64,000 nucleotides of DNA from Shewanella canadensis (GCF_003966225.1 NZ_RXNU01000002.1:186001-250000), one strand, 5' to 3'; positions 17,354 through 25,875 are shown, counted from the first letter of the stretch. The notes: generated by a model not told the origin, from the letters alone. Program-made: numbers and translations.

Positions 17354-18840
17354 ATCACTCTTTGGAGCTGTTGCTACAGCTAACCATTATCTTGCCACTG
17401 CTCGCCACCTTGGCGATCCTGGCAACGGGAAAACATCCCAACCTTCGTGAGGCTGTAACCATAAGCATCAGCCTTGCAGTTCTCTATTGTGTGATAAACC
17501 TATATCAAGGCCTCAGTGCTGGCGAATCTATCGAGGTGTTTTGGTGGCAGCTACTGCCTGGCTTGGAAGTGAGCTTTGTCGTTGAGCCCTTAGGGATGCT
17601 GTTCGCCCTGATTGCCAGCTTTCTATGGCTCATCACCACCCTGTATGCCATTGGCTATATGCGCGGTCACGGGGAGGAGAATCAAACCCGCTTCTATCTC
17701 TGCTTCGCGTTAGCCATAAGCGCAGTGATGGGACTGGCATTTTCGGCCAACCTGTTCACCCTATTTATCTTCTACGAAGTGTTGACCCTCTCCACCTATC
17801 CTTTAGTGACCCACGCAGGTACCGAAAAGGCCAAACAGGGAGGGCGCGTATACTTAGGGATCTTACTCGGCACCTCTATCGCCTTCTTCCTGTTAGCGAT
17901 TATCTTGACCTGGTTTGTGGCCGGCACCTTGGACTTCACCCCAGGCGGCGTGTTTGGCGATAATGTCGATACCAGCTTGGTGGGAGCAATATTGGTACTG
18001 TTTGTATTTGGTATTGGTAAAGCGGCAATCATGCCGTTCCATCGCTGGCTACCTGCCGCCATGGTCGCGCCAACGCCGGTGAGCGCCCTGCTGCATGCCG
18101 TAGCAGTCGTTAAGGCTGGGGTGTTCACCATATTAAAGGTCTGCGTGTTTATCTTTGGTATCGAGCTATTGCCCACCCTGCCGACCACCGAGTTTCTGCT
18201 CTATCTAGCTGGCGCATCTGTCTTGCTTGCCTCAATAGTGGCAATGCGTCAGGACAACTTAAAAGCGCGGCTCGCTTACTCGACCGTGAGCCAACTCGGC
18301 TATATCACCATAGGCGCACTGCTGGCCACCTCATCTGGGGTTATCGGTAGCTCGATGCACATTGCTACCCATGCTTTTGGCAAGATCACCCTGTTCTTCT
18401 GTGCTGGTGCTATTTTGGTAGCAACCCATAAATCGAAAGTCAGCGAAATGCGCGGCCTCGGCTTTACTATGCCAGTCACCATGGCGGCCTTTTTTATCGC
18501 CAGCCTGAGTATCATTGGCGTGCCTCCCGCTGGCGGCACCTGGAGTAAGTGGTTCCTGCTAATGGGCACGATAGAGACAGGTTATTGGGTCATCATGATG
18601 GTGTTGATGGTGAGTTCACTGCTCAATATCGCCTACCTGCTGCCTATTCCCTATCATGCGTTTTTCCCTGGCAAGGGGCACCCAACGGCAAAGACTGGCA
18701 TCAAAGAAGCCCCAATGGTGTCACTCATCGCACTATCTATTACCACCTTAGGTTGCCTCATCTTGTTTATCTATCCGCAACCCCTCTATGAGTTGGCTAA
18801 AACCATCTTAACTGTACCGGGAGTCAGTCATGGGCACTAA
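17350..18840 (+). CDS. Second NuoL/M-like antiporter subunit (MnhD family)
   Basis: A 496-aa polytopic membrane protein of the same superfamily as the gene before it but clearly diverged. The helix-5 glutamate is in FIFYEVLTLSTYPLV, the helix-7 lysine in GIGKAAIMPFHRWLPAAMVAPTPVSALLHAVAVVKAG (given here as GIGKAAIMPFHRWL then PAAMVAPTPVSALLHA and VKAG). The PTPVSALLHA stretch is more like NuoL/NuoM than MnhD. It probably forms a second ion channel in the complex. Overlaps neighbours on both sides. Confidence 0.85.
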   Translation: MNHSLELLLQLTIILPLLATLAILATGKHPNLREAVTISISLAVLYCVINLYQGLSAGESIEVFWWQLLPGLEVSFVVEPLGMLFALIASFLWLITTLYAIGYMRGHGEENQTRFYLCFALAISAVMGLAFSANLFTLFIFYEVLTLSTYPLVTHAGTEKAKQGGRVYLGILLGTSIAFFLLAIILTWFVAGTLDFTPGGVFGDNVDTSLVGAILVLFVFGIGKAAIMPFHRWLPAAMVAPTPVSALLHAVAVVKAGVFTILKVCVFIFGIELLPTLPTTEFLLYLAGASVLLASIVAMRQDNLKARLAYSTVSQLGYITIGALLATSSGVIGSSMHIATHAFGKITLFFCAGAILVATHKSKVSEMRGLGFTMPVTMAAFFIASLSIIGVPPAGGTWSKWFLLMGTIETGYWVIMMVLMVSSLLNIAYLLPIPYHAFFPGKGHPTAKTGIKEAPMVSLIALSITTLGCLILFIYPQPLYELAKTILTVPGVSHGH

Positions 18841-19225
18841 CAACAATGACAAGCAGTATCTGTTTGATAACCCTAAAAACACTAAACGGGTTTTGCATCT
18901 ACTTTATGCCTGCTGCGCGCTGCTTGTGGTGCTTGATTTTGTCATCCATCGCCATGTCTATCATAGCTGGGAAAACCTGCCAGCCTTCTACCCCATCTAT
19001 GGCTTTGTAGGCTGTGTGGTCTTGGTGGTCATCGCTCGCTGGATGCGCACCTTTCTGATGCGCTCAGAAGACTATTACGATAAGCAGTATGACAAAAGTT
19101 ATGGCAAGCATGACGAAAATCATGACGAAAACATTTTAGAAAATGCGGCTGATGAAAACACTCATAAGGGTGCAAACAATCAGGCTGAAAACAAAAAAAT
19201 AGGTGATCACAATGTGGATGCTTGA
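18830..19225 (+). CDS. Small membrane protein of the Mrp operon with a long charged tail
   Basis: A 131-aa protein beginning inside the preceding gene (11-base overlap, GGGAG six bases before ATG). It has two hydrophobic helices, about residues 22-39 and 54-71, and then about 50 hydrophilic residues very rich in Asp, Glu, Asn, His and Lys with near-repeats (YDKQYDKSYGKHDENHDEN). I do not recognise it outside such operons. Its position between two NuoL/M-like genes suggests an accessory or ion-sensing subunit; that role is a guess from context only. Confidence 0.75.
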   Translation: MGTNNNDKQYLFDNPKNTKRVLHLLYACCALLVVLDFVIHRHVYHSWENLPAFYPIYGFVGCVVLVVIARWMRTFLMRSEDYYDKQYDKSYGKHDENHDENILENAADENTHKGANNQAENKKIGDHNVDA

Positions 19226-20924
19226 GCTACCGCCCTTTACCCTGTTCTTTATAGGCGGGCTTATTGCTGCAATGACCCGGGGCAAACTTCGCGGTGCGAT
19301 AATGGTGGCCATTCCTGTCATTAGCGCAATGCACCTGTGGACCGTGCCTGAAGGCATTCACCTGCAGCTGACATTTTTAGACTATGAGCTGGTGCCATAC
19401 CGCGCTGACAAACTCAGCTTGATGTTCGGCTATGTATTTCATATCGCCGCTTTCATCTCCATTATCTACTCGCTCCATGTTAAAGATACCGTACAACAGG
19501 TAGCAGCCATGCTCTATGCAGGTAGTGCACTGGGCGCGGTATTTGCCGGCGATCTGCTCACCCTATTTGTATTCTGGGAGCTACTGGCCTTTACCTCGGT
19601 ATTTTTAATCTGGGCGCGCAGAACATCTCGCGCTTACCATGCCGGTATGCGATACCTGATCATTCAAGTGCTATCTGGTGTCATCTTACTGGTTGGCGCG
19701 CTGTTTTATGCCGCTGAAACGGGCTCACTGGCCTTTGGTCATATCGGCCTGGAGGGCGTTGCTGGCTGGCTGATCTTTATCGCCTTTGGTATTAAATGTG
19801 CTTTCCCGTTTGCCCATACCTGGCTTACCGATGCCTACCCGGAAGCCACACCAACGGGTACTGTGCTCCTCAGTGCATTTACCACTAAGGTGGCCGTTTA
19901 TGCACTGGCGCGCGCCTACCCTGGCACTGAGCTGCTGGTATACATTGGCGCAGCTATGACCTGCTTCCCCATCTTCTTTGCGGTGATTGAAAATGATCTC
20001 CGCAGAGTACTGGCCTATAGCCTGATAAACCAAGTCGGCTTTATGGTGGTCGGTATTGGTATCGGTACCGCACTGGCAATCAATGGCGCAATTGCACATG
20101 CTTTTAACGATGTGATCTTTAAAGGCCTGCTGTTTATGAGCATGGGCGCTGTACTACATATGACCGGCAGAATGAACGGCTCAGATCTCGGCGGCCTGTA
20201 TAAGACCATGCCCAAGACCACGATACTCTGTATTGTCGGTGCAGCCTCTATCTCAGCATTCCCGCTGTTCAGTGGTTTTGTCAGTAAATCTATGGTGATG
20301 TCTGCGGCGCTTGAAAACGGTTATGACTGGATCTGGCTGATGTTGCTATTCGCCTCCGCCGGTGTATTCCATCATGCAGGGATTAAGATCCCCTACTTTG
20401 CCTTCTTCGCACACGACTCAGGCCTGCGCGCGAGCGATCCGCCGCGCAATATGTTGTTCGCCATGTTTATCGCCGCCAGCTTGTGTGTGGCCATCGGTAT
20501 CTACCCTGCTGCGCTTTACTCGCTGCTGCCATACGATACGGGTTACAACCCTTACGATGCGACCCACGTATTGGCGCAAACTCAGTTACTGCTGTTCTCA
20601 GCCTTAGCGTTTGTTTGGTTAAATCTCAGAGGCATGTACCCGCCAGAGCTGCGCTCGACCAACTTAGATGTAGATTGGATCTACAGGCGAGCCATTCCCA
20701 ATGTGCTGCAAAAAGTGTTTGCGGTAATTTGGCAGGCAGACGGCGCGCTGCGCAACGCTGTTACTAGTAGACTAAGTCAATGCCAGACCTTTATCGCCAG
20801 CAAGCATAAAGGCTTAGGAGGCTTACTCTCAGGCTCATACCCTTCAGGCAATATGGTGCTCTGGGTAGCCGTGCTACTGGCGTCCTATCTGTTTATCGGG
20901 TTTGTGAGTAAGCTATCTGTTTAG
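19212..20924 (+). CDS. Third NuoL/M-like antiporter subunit (possible MrpA counterpart)
   Basis: A 570-aa membrane protein and the largest in the operon. The helix-5 glutamate is in LFVFWELLAFTSVFLIWARR and the helix-7 lysine in AFGIKCAFPFAHTWLTDAYPEATPTGT. The C-terminal 110 residues hold an amphipathic segment (DVDWIYRRAIPNVLQKVF) and a last helix, which recalls the lateral extension of NuoL/MrpA. No 750-800-residue MrpA exists in this operon; this protein plus the DUF4040 part of subunit B together cover MrpA domains. ATG 19212 follows AGGTGAT; GTG 19203 is the alternative. Confidence 0.85.
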   Translation: MWMLELPPFTLFFIGGLIAAMTRGKLRGAIMVAIPVISAMHLWTVPEGIHLQLTFLDYELVPYRADKLSLMFGYVFHIAAFISIIYSLHVKDTVQQVAAMLYAGSALGAVFAGDLLTLFVFWELLAFTSVFLIWARRTSRAYHAGMRYLIIQVLSGVILLVGALFYAAETGSLAFGHIGLEGVAGWLIFIAFGIKCAFPFAHTWLTDAYPEATPTGTVLLSAFTTKVAVYALARAYPGTELLVYIGAAMTCFPIFFAVIENDLRRVLAYSLINQVGFMVVGIGIGTALAINGAIAHAFNDVIFKGLLFMSMGAVLHMTGRMNGSDLGGLYKTMPKTTILCIVGAASISAFPLFSGFVSKSMVMSAALENGYDWIWLMLLFASAGVFHHAGIKIPYFAFFAHDSGLRASDPPRNMLFAMFIAASLCVAIGIYPAALYSLLPYDTGYNPYDATHVLAQTQLLLFSALAFVWLNLRGMYPPELRSTNLDVDWIYRRAIPNVLQKVFAVIWQADGALRNAVTSRLSQCQTFIASKHKGLGGLLSGSYPSGNMVLWVAVLLASYLFIGFVSKLSV

Positions 20925-20968
20925 CGTAAGGCTCGAATAGAGAGCTCGGGTAAATAGTAATGAACACA

Positions 20969-21004
20969 AGCGGCTTGCATAGCGATATGCAAGCCGCTTT
21001 TTTA
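20969..21004 (+). terminator. Rho-independent terminator of the Mrp operon
   Basis: AGCGGCTTGCAT (20969-20980) pairs perfectly with ATGCAAGCCGCT (20987-20998) around a six-base loop, followed by a T run. It lies 45 bases after the last antiporter gene. Confidence 0.92.
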
Positions 21005-21051
21005 TGCCTTAACCAACCATAAAACTTTAACCAGAACAGAACCCTAGTTTT

Positions 21052-21862
21052 AAATGGGGTCAGAGTAAGATAAATTTTGAGCTAGACTAAAAACTATACT
21101 TAAGCTGCAAAAGGAGTTTGCAGATGCCAAGAGCCCATAGGAACTGCCCAGTAAATATTCCCCACCATATCATTCAACGAGGTAATAACCGTCAAGCCTG
21201 CTTTGCTTCAGAAGAGGATTTTATGCTTTATGCCAAATGGCTAAAGCAATATGCATTTGAATATCAAGTTCATATTCATGCTTGGGTATTTATGACTAAT
21301 CATGTCCATATTCTGTGCACCCCATTACAACCAAATGCGATTAGCCAAATGATGCAATCATTAGGTAGGCAGTACGTTCGCTACTTCAACTTTACTTACA
21401 AGCGTACAGGCACATTATGGGAGGGAAGATTCAAGTCTTGCCTGGTACAAACTGAACAGTACTTACTTCAAGTCTATCGCTATATTGAGCTCAACCCAGT
21501 AAGAGCTGAGATGGTCGCTGAACCTTCTGACTATAAGTGGTCAAGTTATCAAATTAATGCACTCGGAAAAAACTCAACTCTATGCACTCCCCATCAAACC
21601 TATCTGTCACTCGCGAGTAACCCCACTCAAAGGCAGATAAACTACAGAGCACTATTCAAACACCATATAGATACTCAACTCATTACCCAAATACGCAACG
21701 CCACCAACAAAGGCATGGCTATCGGAAGTGATAAATTTAAAAAAGAGATTGAAACTCTAACAGGGGCGTCCATGCGACCGAAAAAACGGGGAAGACCAAG
21801 CCTGAAGTAGCGACCGTAAATTAATTTTACTCTGACCCCATTTATTTTGACCCCATTTATTT
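21052..21862. mobile_element. REP-associated tyrosine transposase unit with terminal inverted motifs
   Basis: AAATGGGGTCAGAGTAA at 21052-21068 and its reverse complement at 21827-21843 flank the transposase gene as inverted ends. A further partial copy, TGACCCCATTTATTT, follows at 21848-21862 and carries the stop codon of the neighbouring LysR gene. Other copies of the motif lie at 12081-12112 and 24813-24864, so the unit or its ends have spread locally. Confidence 0.75.
21124..21810 (+). CDS. REP-associated tyrosine transposase (RAYT, Y1 transposase family)
   Basis: A single-strand DNA endonuclease/transposase of the HUH superfamily, 228 aa. The metal-binding pair is in TNHVHIL (His60, His62). 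The catalytic tyrosine is probably in VYRYIELNPVRAEM (Tyr118 or Tyr120), with the conserved GTLWEGRFKSCLV segment before it. The C-terminus KPKKRGRPS-like (RPKKRGRPSLK) is a DNA-contacting AT-hook-type tail. AAGGAG lies seven bases before ATG 21124. The gene is intact, and the flanking motif (family B) is the likely substrate. Confidence 0.88.
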   Translation: MPRAHRNCPVNIPHHIIQRGNNRQACFASEEDFMLYAKWLKQYAFEYQVHIHAWVFMTNHVHILCTPLQPNAISQMMQSLGRQYVRYFNFTYKRTGTLWEGRFKSCLVQTEQYLLQVYRYIELNPVRAEMVAEPSDYKWSSYQINALGKNSTLCTPHQTYLSLASNPTQRQINYRALFKHHIDTQLITQIRNATNKGMAIGSDKFKKEIETLTGASMRPKKRGRPSLK

Positions 21863-22729
21863 CTTAAACCAAGATTCCATAAATTCGACAAACTTTGCTA
21901 ATTTCGGCGGTGTATATTGGCGGCTGGGGTATAGCACATAGAAATTTAACTTGGGTAAGGAATTGTCACTGAATAACTCGACCAAATCACCGGATTGAAT
22001 CTCTTTGGCACACACAAAACTGGGAAGAAGCCCAATACCATTGCCTTGCAGTATGGCTTCACGCAGAAAGATCGTGTTATTAGCTTTGATATTGCCAGAA
22101 ACCGTAATTCCACCACCAAGAGGCAATTTATTTTTCCTGATAGCCAGACTATAGATATAAAAATTGTGTTGACTGAGTTCTTCCTGGCTATTAATGGGAG
22201 CATTGGCTTTGATGTATTTCGGTGTCGTCACCAGATGTAAGGAAAAAGTGGCAATGGGTTTACCTACGTAGTTTACATCAATGCCAGAGCTGGAAGCACG
22301 AAATCCTACGTCGTACCCCTGGGTAATGAGATCAACGGGATCATCACTCAAATCAACTTCCAATTCAACTTCTGGATGCTGCGCGCTAAATGCGCTAAAC
22401 GCATGGCCTAAATCGGTTATTCCCAGCGTCATAGGCGCATTGATCTTTAAACGTCCTCTTGGCTGCCCCTGCATCTCCTGCACATAATCCTGAGCTTCCT
22501 GATGAGATTTCATGATCTCACGGCAACGCTCTAAATAGCCCTTACCGATTTCAGTTAACTGTACTTTTCGGGTGGAGCGTTGCAGAAGACGAGCGCCAAC
22601 CATCTTCTCAAGCTTACCAATATCTTTGCTGATCAGGGAGTTGGAATAGTTCATCTCTTCTGCAGCTTGCTTGAAGCTACCAGTTTCAGCGACTTTAACA
22701 AATAAGGCCATTGATCTTAGGGTATCCAT
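21857..22729 (-). CDS. LysR family transcriptional regulator
   Basis: A 290-aa DNA-binding regulator: winged helix-turn-helix at residues 1-60 (VAETGSFKQAAEEMNYSNSLISKDIGKLE) seen in two parts, then a periplasmic-binding-protein-like effector domain from about residue 90. AGGAG precedes the ATG. It is divergent from the DJ-1-like gene, the usual arrangement for a LysR protein and its target, so it may control that gene and yghU. Its stop codon lies inside a repeat copy belonging to the transposase unit, so the end of the gene may have been altered by insertion. Confidence 0.87.
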   Translation of the reverse strand: MDTLRSMALFVKVAETGSFKQAAEEMNYSNSLISKDIGKLEKMVGARLLQRSTRKVQLTEIGKGYLERCREIMKSHQEAQDYVQEMQGQPRGRLKINAPMTLGITDLGHAFSAFSAQHPEVELEVDLSDDPVDLITQGYDVGFRASSSGIDVNYVGKPIATFSLHLVTTPKYIKANAPINSQEELSQHNFYIYSLAIRKNKLPLGGGITVSGNIKANNTIFLREAILQGNGIGLLPSFVCAKEIQSGDLVELFSDNSLPKLNFYVLYPSRQYTPPKLAKFVEFMESWFKK

Positions 22730-22750
22730 CTGTGTCTCCTAGACTCTAAA

Positions 22751-22816
22751 TTCCATAATGGAAACTGATAATACACATATTCACGGTTTTTCTATCGAAT
22801 TTTAGCTTGTAAGCTA
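22751..22816. promoter_or_regulatory. Two palindromes in the LysR/DJ-1 divergent promoter region
   Basis: TTCCATAATGGAA (22751-22763) is a 6-1-6 palindrome 22 bases from the regulator start, a natural place for autoregulation. TAGCTTGTAAGCTA (22803-22816) is a 6-2-6 palindrome about 100 bases before the DJ-1-like gene. LysR sites are often imperfect T-N11-A dyads. Which of the two is used is not shown by the sequence. Confidence 0.35.
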
Positions 22817-22914
22817 GCTTCAAGATAAAAAACACCCAAATACATCATCTTTAATTGATGAATTGGAAATAACTTACCACGCTGAGTGGGTAAACGGAAT
22901 AATAGGTGCACACG

Positions 22915-23763
22915 ATGAAATTTTTTTCTAAATCTGTCTTAGCGAGTTTAATTTTTGCAGCCGGTAGCCAAATGGCTGCCGCTGAGAACATCCTTGTCGT
23001 TATGTCTGATAAAGATCAGCTAAAGCTTAAAGGAACTGATGTTTATCAAACTGGCTTCTATCTAAACGAGCTAATGCAGCCAGTAAAACTTTTTTTGGAT
23101 GCCGGCCATGATGTGACTTTTGTTACCCCGAAAGGTTTAGCCCCAACCATGGATAAGGTGTCTGACAACGCAATTTTTTTTGGCGGTAATGAGCAATCAC
23201 TGAAAGAGCATAAAAAATTGCTTAACTCACTGAAGTTGGTAGACCGAGTTGAGTCACCTGTGATCAGTTTGAGCCGTGTAGAGCAGATAGGCTATGACCG
23301 TTTTGATGCCATTTATGTACCCGGTGGCCATGCTCCTATGAATGATTTGTTAAAAGATAAACAACTGGGATCATTGTTAACCTACTTTCATAATAACCAA
23401 AAAGTAACCGCGCTAGTTTGTCATGGGCCTATTGCCTTGCTCTCAACGCTGCCAAATGCAACACAATTTTCATCCTCGTTAGCGTCAGGTAAAGCCACAG
23501 AAAAACCACAAGACTGGATTTATAGCGGTTACAAAATGACCGTGTTTAGTAATGATGAAGAGGAAGCTGGCAAAGGTTGGCTAGGCGGGGGGGAGATGAA
23601 ATTCTATCCGCAAACAGCTCTAGAATTGGCAGGCGGAGAATATAGCCAAAGCTCAGAAATTTGGTATCCCAATGTAGTCATCGACCGTGAGCTGATCACA
23701 GGTCAAAATCCGGCTTCAGCGGTAATTGTTGCGCAAGAAATTCTCAGTAGATTTGATAAGTAA
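22915..23763 (+). CDS. DJ-1/PfpI family protein with signal peptide (Hsp31-like)
   Basis: A class I glutamine-amidotransferase-like protein of 282 aa. Residues 1-23 form a Sec signal peptide ending in MAAA. The nucleophile elbow is ALVCHGP with Cys169 and His170, and the glutamate partner is probably Glu52 in FYLNELMQP. YVPGGHAPM near 134-142 is the family motif. Relatives include glyoxalase III/Hsp31-type enzymes; the exact reaction is not determined, and an exported member is unusual since most act in the cytoplasm. AGGTG precedes ATG 22915. Confidence 0.8.
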   Translation: MKFFSKSVLASLIFAAGSQMAAAENILVVMSDKDQLKLKGTDVYQTGFYLNELMQPVKLFLDAGHDVTFVTPKGLAPTMDKVSDNAIFFGGNEQSLKEHKKLLNSLKLVDRVESPVISLSRVEQIGYDRFDAIYVPGGHAPMNDLLKDKQLGSLLTYFHNNQKVTALVCHGPIALLSTLPNATQFSSSLASGKATEKPQDWIYSGYKMTVFSNDEEEAGKGWLGGGEMKFYPQTALELAGGEYSQSSEIWYPNVVIDRELITGQNPASAVIVAQEILSRFDK

Positions 23764-23909
23764 CGACACAACAAAACAGTGGGGTTAGTGATTAAAGCCC
23801 TACTGTTCTCCATATGGCTGTAAGTAAGAGCTTTAGTATGAAAATCACGAAAATATCGACAGTGATTAATGAAAACCTTAAAAGCATCAATAATAATTAC
23901 GGAGCTGAA

Positions 23910-24779
23910 ATGTCTGAATATACTTATGAGCCACCGCAAATCTGGCAATGGAATACAGAAAGTGGTGGCAAGTTTGCCAGTATCAATCGCCCTATAGCAG
24001 GCGCTACACATAAATCGGACTTGCCCGTGGGTAAGCACCCCTTACAACTTTATTCGTTGGCCACACCTAATGGCGTTAAAGTGACAATTCTATTGGAAGA
24101 GTTATTAGCTTTGGAGATCAAAGAAGCCGAGTACAATGCTCATTTAATTAATATTATGGAAGGGGATCAATTCGGCTCAGGATTTGTCGAGGTAAATCCA
24201 AACTCTAAAATTCCTGCTTTAGTGGATAATAACGATGATAATAAACTTCCCATTTTCGAATCTGGCGCGATATTGTTGTATTTAGCTGAGAAGTTTGATG
24301 CTTTTTTACCCAAAGAACCGATTCTTAAATCACAATGTATGTCGTGGCTCTTTTGGCAAGTGGGCAGTGCTCCGTATTTAGGCGGAGGATTCGGCCATTT
24401 TTACGCATATGCACCAGAAAAGTTCGAATATCCGATAGAGCGGTTTACCATGGAAGTAAAACGACAACTTGACGTACTAGATCAACATTTGGCTAATAAC
24501 AAATATATGTGTGGCGACCAATACACTATTGCTGATATGGCCATCTGGCCTTGGTATGGAGCACTAATACAAAACAAAGTCTATGAAGCCGCAGAATTTC
24601 TACAAACCCAATCTTATAAAAACTTGGTACGTTGGACAGAAGAAATTGGTAAACGGGCAGCGGTTAAGCGTGGGGTAATGGTCAATCGTGCTTGGGGAGA
24701 GTTGGACGAGCAGTTACATGAACGCCATAATGCGAGTGATTTTGAATTAAGAACTCAGAACAAACTGGTCGATGCCTAA
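23910..24779 (+). CDS. yghU: Glutathione-dependent disulfide-bond oxidoreductase YghU
   Basis: A Nu-class glutathione transferase-like protein of 289 aa, cytoplasmic, known in E. coli to reduce organic disulfides using two bound glutathiones. It follows E. coli YghU along its whole length: LPVGKHPLQLYSLATPNGVK, GSGFVEVNPNSKIPAL, FESGAILLYLAEKF, LGGGFGHFYAYAP, YTIADMAIWPWYG and the C-terminal QLHERHNASDFE. GGAG six bases before ATG 23910 sets the start; 32 codons of open frame upstream have no family similarity. It lies 146 bases after the DJ-1-like gene, and both suggest thiol or carbonyl stress handling. Confidence 0.92.
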   Translation: MSEYTYEPPQIWQWNTESGGKFASINRPIAGATHKSDLPVGKHPLQLYSLATPNGVKVTILLEELLALEIKEAEYNAHLINIMEGDQFGSGFVEVNPNSKIPALVDNNDDNKLPIFESGAILLYLAEKFDAFLPKEPILKSQCMSWLFWQVGSAPYLGGGFGHFYAYAPEKFEYPIERFTMEVKRQLDVLDQHLANNKYMCGDQYTIADMAIWPWYGALIQNKVYEAAEFLQTQSYKNLVRWTEEIGKRAAVKRGVMVNRAWGELDEQLHERHNASDFELRTQNKLVDA

Positions 24780-24812
24780 CAGCCTGTAAAGACAAAAGAC
24801 GGGGCAGCCATA

Positions 24813-24864
24813 ATAAATGGGGTCAATAAATGGAATAAATGGAATAAATGGGGTCAGAGTAAAA
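24813..24864 (+). repeat. Repeat family B, imperfect multi-copy block
   Basis: AATAAATGGGGTCAATAAATGG is followed by two AATAAATGG units and a complete AAATGGGGTCAGAGTAA ending near 24863. It looks like a rearranged end of the transposase-associated element, lying about 3 kb from the transposase. Confidence 0.7.
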
Positions 24865-24881
24865 TTTCCATTTCCCATAAA

Positions 24882-24907
24882 AAAGCGAACCATCTCTGGT
24901 TCGCTTT
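24882..24907. terminator. Bidirectional terminator hairpin
   Basis: AAAGCGAACC (24882-24891) pairs with GGTTCGCTTT (24898-24907), loop ATCTCT, with an A run before it. It lies between the convergent yghU and the unknown gene at 24967. The same hairpin occurs at 25876. Confidence 0.75.
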
Positions 24908-24913
24908 AATCCA

Positions 24914-24938
24914 TTCGCGGCTAAAGCCGCTCCTACAT
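24914..24938 (+). repeat. REP-like palindrome family A, copy 2
   Basis: Core GCGGCTAAAGCCGC plus TCCTACAT, six bases after the hairpin at 24882. The order hairpin then REP is shared with 9641 and 25876. Confidence 0.85.
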
Positions 24939-24966
24939 CAAATGGAGCTAGCTAAATGGCGTTCCT

Positions 24967-25461
24967 CTACGACAAAGCCAAAAGGCCATGCTCACTTCCC
25001 ACAGAGTTGGCCACAGCATTAGCCACAGCAAGCAATCTGTCTTTTATTCCCTGCTCAATACCCACGCCACCTTCAAGCAGATCATCTACCGCAATAAAGG
25101 CAATCGTCGTCAGGTTGCTGCTTTCATAGTGATACGCATAGCCTTTCTCTATATTCCAAGCCGCCGCGGCGCTCCCATTACTTGTATTACAAGACGCTCT
25201 AGCAGTCTTCAACTCTTGCATCTTCTCATCCAATGACCTGACAAGGGTAAAATCAAAGGAGAGGGCAAAATCTTCATTACTATACCAATCTGCTTTTAGT
25301 GCCTGAAAGTTGAGCCACATCTCCAGCTGGGTCAACAAGGGCTTAAGCGAACTTGAGAAGCGACTATCAGCCGCTATCGTAATGGGAAGTCCTTGCTGCA
25401 ACTCTTCCAATGCTTGTGCTTCTGATTTTTCATTTGTCATGGGTAATGGCTCATTGAGCAT
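24967..25461 (-). CDS. Hypothetical protein, about 164 aa
   Basis: I do not recognise this protein. It is mainly helical and acidic, has no signal peptide or membrane segment from the start chosen, and contains ITIAADSRFSSSLKPLLTQLEMWL, SFDFTLVRSLDEKMQELK and a Gly/Val-rich end. The start is uncertain: the frame is open to 25536, M at 25461 and M at 25440 are both possible and none has a good ribosome binding site. Convergent with yghU across a terminator hairpin. Confidence 0.5.
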   Translation of the reverse strand: MLNEPLPMTNEKSEAQALEELQQGLPITIAADSRFSSSLKPLLTQLEMWLNFQALKADWYSNEDFALSFDFTLVRSLDEKMQELKTARASCNTSNGSAAAAWNIEKGYAYHYESSNLTTIAFIAVDDLLEGGVGIEQGIKDRLLAVANAVANSVGSEHGLLALS

Positions 25462-25797
25462 TCTGATGATAAGAGTGATTTTGCTATCTAACGACCGCTG
25501 ATGCAACGGGAAAAAACAAAAAGACAGGATAACCATATCTTTAGCCTAACAACATCAAACACCCTCGTAGATTACAACTGTCCCCGCTGGAAGTTGCCAA
25601 AGGGCTTCGCAGAAAATAGCGTAAACCACACACGGATGTGGGGCTAGTTTTCGGGGGGCATGGACGCCCCATCGGAAACGTTAGCTATTTTCAAGAAAGA
25701 CCGGAGGAAGACAACTTCGCCGGGGCGTTAGGGTGGATGCAAGGAGGGCGAGGACGAGCAGTCCTCCTTGCCCTGGTGTGGAATGGAATTCCACGAC

Positions 25798-25862
25798 TTT
25801 AGTGGCCGATAGGCCATAAGAAACAAGAATAGATTCCGGCCAACAAGCATGCCGGAATGACG
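25798..25862 (+). repeat. Dispersed repeat, copy 2 (TTAGTGGCC / AGGCCATAAGAAACA type)
   Basis: Matches the copy at 5556-5608. Here it also carries a clean palindrome, ATTCCGGC followed after ten bases by GCCGGAAT (25833-25858). The region 25537-25800 before it is GC-rich with short inverted repeats (GGGGGGCATGGACGCCCC) and holds no supported gene. Confidence 0.55.
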
Positions 25863-25875
25863 GCTATAAAAACAA

